NCBI GenBank assembly: GCA_025504975.1
Contig: JANUWI010000008.1
Location: 434,001 to 498,000 of the forward strand
Origin: Plenodomus lindquistii
Taxonomy: Eukaryota; Ascomycota; Dothideomycetes; Pleosporales; Leptosphaeriaceae
Direction of reading: 5' to 3'
Length of the DNA stretch: 64,000 nucleotides
The position numbers and the translations under genes were made by a program. Shown here piece by piece: positions 58,027 to 64,000 of this stretch (the stretch's first letter is position 1; every line of letters starts with the position of its first letter). The notes under the pieces are model-generated. The model worked only from the letters and a program-made list of their open reading frames with translations, was not told the DNA's origin and searched no databases.

Positions 58027-58585
58027 ATGAACCACATCCGCGCCACACACCGCATACAGCGAGCCTTCCCAGCACCGCGAAGAATACAACAACATGGTTC
58101 AAAACGCACATATGCCGCTGAGCCCGCTTCTCCTCACCCCCCAAGCACGCCGCCAAACCCCAACAACACCCCACCATCACGAACCGTACGTCACACTCAT
58201 CTCTCCCTGCGCAACCAGACTCTTCACCAAGCCCCGCACCCCAGGTTTGCACCACCACAACTAACAAACCCTACAGGGCACATACTACAAGTCCTTCGGC
58301 AGCCCAATGCTAAAATGCTTTCTGGGCGCGCTCTTCACATACCAACTCGCATACTACGGGTGGATGAAGCTCGAAGCCATTGAAGAGGCGCACGACAAGC
58401 AGACTGAGATAGCGGGCTTGCAGCAGGAATTGAGGACGGCGGTGGAGTCGCAGCAGAGGAGGTTGGAGAGTACGGTTGGGAAGGTGGAGGAGGGGGTCAA
58501 GGAGGCGAAGGATAAGGTTGTTGAGGGGGTTAAGGCGACGGGGGCGGTGAGGGAGGTGGCGAAGGGGGGGTGGTGGCCTTGGTGA
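58027..58585 (+). CDS. Mitochondrial inner-membrane protein, INA17-like
   Basis: Exons 58027-58185 and 58277-58585 join in phase 0 to 155 residues. The first 30 residues (MNHIRATHRIQRAFPAPRRI...RTYAAE) are rich in Arg with no acidic residues until the end, as in a mitochondrial presequence. After a Pro/Asn-rich linker, TYYKSFGSPMLKCFLGALFTYQLAYYGWMKLEAIEE contains one membrane segment, followed by a coiled coil (IAGLQQELRTAVESQQRRLESTVGKVEEGVKEAK). This layout recalls INA17, the inner-membrane assembly factor for the ATP synthase peripheral stalk. The assignment is tentative; the mitochondrial one-helix plus coiled-coil description is firmer. Confidence 0.7.
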
Positions 58586-58946
58586 GGTGGGGGGTGAGGT
58601 TGGAGGGGCGAGATGTGTATGATAGGGGCTATTTGTATGATGGGGTTTACATGTGGTGTGGGAGATTTGAGGAAGATACCCACGAGTAGGAAATTGAGCA
58701 TGGATGATAATTTCATTGTATTTGTATTTATGGCCCAGTAATCTTGCTTGACTGGTTCTCAACTGGTTCAAAAATTGTACTCTATTCTAAAGCCGTTACC
58801 GTGCTCTTAGTCATTGAGACTCTTCGTCTGAATCTTAAGTCAAGATTCGTTCTATGCTTTGAGTTTCGAAATCTCCGTGTCTCATCAGTCCCAACGCCTT
58901 TCAAATGCTTGAACACGCATTAAGGAATGTATATTCCCATCTCCCC
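58586..58946. other. 3'-3' spacer
   Basis: 361 bp between converging genes; AT-rich after 58700. No gene is seen. Confidence 0.5.
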
Positions 58947-61915
<2,969 letters not shown>

Positions 61916-63658
61916 ATGTCTCGCCGCAACAGCAGCGTCGTCGCTGTCGACTACGAACAGCAGCGCCGCCTCTCAGTCGCCATGGTCGACATCAAACAAG
62001 TCACACAGGATGCCAACAAGGCATCCGAATCTGAGCAGAAAATGACTCTGCTTGAGGGTGTCCGACTATACCCCAAGGCCATCGCATGGTCCGTTCTACT
62101 CTCCGCCGCCATCATCATGGAGGGCTTCGACAAAGTCCTCATCGCCAACCTGATCGCCGTCCCCGCCTTCAAGGAGAATTTCGGCTCGCAGCTGGCAGAC
62201 GGATCCTACGAGATCACGGCAGCATGGCAATCCGGTCTTTCCAACGCAGCCTTCGTTGGTGAATTCTGCGGTCTCCTCCTCAACGGTATCGTTGCCGACA
62301 AAATCGGTTACAAGAAGACTATGATCGGTGCCCTTTTCATGGTCAATCTCTTCATCTTCATCGTCTTCTTCTCCCAGAACCTCACCATGCTCCTCTGCGG
62401 TCTCATCCTCTGCGGTGTTCCATGGGGTGTCTTTCAAACGCTCACCTGCACATACGCCGCGGAAGTCGTCCCCGTCCCACTCCGCCCGATTCTCACAACC
62501 TATGTCAATCTCTGCTGGGTCATTGGTCAATTCCTCGCCTCAGGAGTACTCAAAGGTGTATCCGAGCGTCCAGACCAGTGGGCATACCGCATTCCTTATG
62601 CTCTGCAATGGATGTGGCCCATCCCATTGATGATTGGTATCTCCTTCGCTCCTGAATCACCATGGTGGCTTGTGCGCAAGGATCGCGAGGAGGACGCAAA
62701 GAAGATGCTCATGCGTCTTACATCGCCCGAGAAGCACCCCGACTTCAACGCTGACGAGACCATTGCCATGGTATGTTCCCTTTGCCTTCCCAACTTTTCT
62801 CGCCACATCAAATGCTAACACCAATACTAGATGCGCCACACCAACGAACTCGAAAAGTCCGTCTCCGCAGGAACATCCTACCTCGACTGCTTCCGCGGCA
62901 CCGATCTCCGCCGTACCGAAATCGCCGCCATGACCTGGTTCACGCAAGCCTTCTGCGGCGCCTCCCTCATCGGCTACTCAACCTACTTCTTCCAGCAAGC
63001 CGGTCTCTCCGACTCAGACGCCTTCTCCATGTCCCTCGGCCAATACGCCATTGGAGCCGTCGGTGTCTTCATGGCCTGGGCACTCATTCCCCGCGTCGGC
63101 CGTCGAACCCTCTACGTCTGCGGCGACATGGCCATGGTCGTGCTCCTCTGCATCATCGGTGGTCTCGGCGTCGCCAACAAAAACGGCAACGTCGGCATGC
63201 AATGGGGAATCGGCGCTATGCTCCTCGTCCTCGCATGCGTGTACAACGTCACCGTCGGACCCGTCTGCTACGCCATCGTCGCTGAAATCCCATCCACACG
63301 TCTCCGCCAGAAGACTGTCGTGCTGGCCCGCAACTTCTACAACATGGCCAGTATCGTCGGTAACGTTCTGACTCCTAGGATGTTGAACCCTGGGGCCTGG
63401 AACTGGGGCGCTAAGAGCGGTTTCTTCTATGCTGGAACTTGCTTTTGCTGCTTCTTGTGGGCGTATTTCCGACTGCCTGAGGCAAAGGGCCGCACGTATG
63501 CTGAGCTGGATGTTTTGTTTGAGCAGCGCGTTTCTGCGAGACACTTCTCTAGCACTACGGTGCAGCAGTTTCATGCTAGTGATAGTGAGAGCGAGGTGGG
63601 TGAGAAGAAGGGGGCTGCTGCTCATCTTGAGCAGGTCAACTCCAAGGTTTCGGTGTGA
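61916..63658 (+). CDS. MFS sugar transporter, maltose permease type
   Basis: A proton-coupled sugar importer of the plasma membrane. Exons 61916-62770 and 62831-63658 join in phase 0 to 560 residues. Twelve helices are readable. Family motifs are GIVADKIGYKKT (loop 2-3), PWGVFQTLTCTYAAEVVPVPLR (helix 5 region), PESPWWLVRKDREEDAKKML, the central-loop start SYLDCFRGTDLRRTEIA, and the helix 10-11 AEIPSTRLRQKTV with LPEAKGRTYAELDVLFEQRV at the end. The SYLDCFRGTDLRRTEI block is typical of maltose/alpha-glucoside permeases (MAL61/MALx1 type). Its divergent pairing with a maltase supports this substrate. The start at 61916 gives MSRRNSSVVAV. Confidence 0.93.
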
Positions 63659-64000
63659 GATGCTTCTTCCTAGGAAGAAGAAGCTTTACGGATCATGATT
63701 TATGGATAGCAATTTGTATATAGTTAAATAGCTTTCTCATCTTACTTAGCTAACTCTCGTCTCAATGTTTTAGACTTTTAATGTTCGCACCATATCGATC
63801 TTGTTTGACATTTATTCGCAATTCTGATCTACAAGCGCATATTTCTCTTGGAATTTTGACTTTCGCCACACATCTTCACATGTTCGTATGCATAACAGGG
63901 TAGTAGCGAAATTACAGGGCTATGTACAAAGCAAGAATCACTGTGCATGCACGCTAATGCTCCCTAACCTTCGCCATGGTTAGCCGCTGCGAGATGTGAT
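63659..64000. other. 3' flank of the maltose permease gene
   Basis: 342 bp of AT-rich sequence to the window edge. No gene is seen. Confidence 0.5.

Overview
The window is nuclear DNA of a filamentous ascomycete. The genes carry short (about 50-185 bp) GT-AG introns with CTAAC/CTGAC-like branch sites, TATA boxes are sparse, and no bacterial signals are seen. Fungal-specific families (palF, DUF8021, PXR1, CSC1-like channels, a patatin NLR) point to a Dothideomycete, probably Pleosporales; that placement is inference, not measured. Most genes are ordinary housekeeping genes on both strands, split by two gene-poor stretches (about 2.1-4.5 kb and 37.5-42.5 kb).

Layout. 1-10.7 kb: a sulfotransferase-like gene, an unknown disordered protein, a short three-exon LYR protein (SDHAF1), a heat-shock Hsp20 gene with a perfect heat-shock element, a short-chain dehydrogenase broken by three frameshifts, and HIS1. 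11-13.5 kb: tRNA-Gly(TCC) and eIF3j (HCR1). 14.2-17.7 kb: a tandem pair of secreted apple/PAN-like proteins with identical intron phases but unrelated low-complexity linkers. 18.4-26.6 kb: ERG12, PXR1/PinX1, an unknown coiled-coil protein and palF/RIM8. 28.2-37.5 kb: PCH2 and an OSCA/TMEM63-type channel sharing a 292-bp promoter, an F-box protein with an in-frame TAG, and a secreted DUF8021 protein. 42.5-52.3 kb: a large Met/Gln-rich protein, EMC2 and the AP-3 delta adaptin divergently arranged, and the RAMP4/YSY6 gene. 53.1-57.6 kb: an NLR-type gene (patatin, NB-ARC, TPR). 58.0-63.7 kb: a small mitochondrial inner-membrane protein and a divergent maltase/maltose permease pair.

Functional themes are the secretory pathway (EMC2, RAMP4, AP-3), primary metabolism (HIS1, ERG12, SDH assembly, maltose use), meiosis and telomeres (PCH2, PXR1), and environmental sensing (palF, CSC1-like, Hsp20). 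The most unusual locus is the patatin NLR. Its roughly 126-bp TPR units are nearly identical in DNA yet vary at a few fixed positions, and a 23-bp imperfect inverted repeat flanks the gene. Several genes were rebuilt by joining exons by eye: SDHAF1, eIF3j with a 16-nt last exon, RAMP4 with an ATG-only first exon, AP-3 delta with a split start codon, and the single fused NLR. Splice sites were chosen by GT-AG signals, phase and recalled family sequence; no search or RNA data was available.
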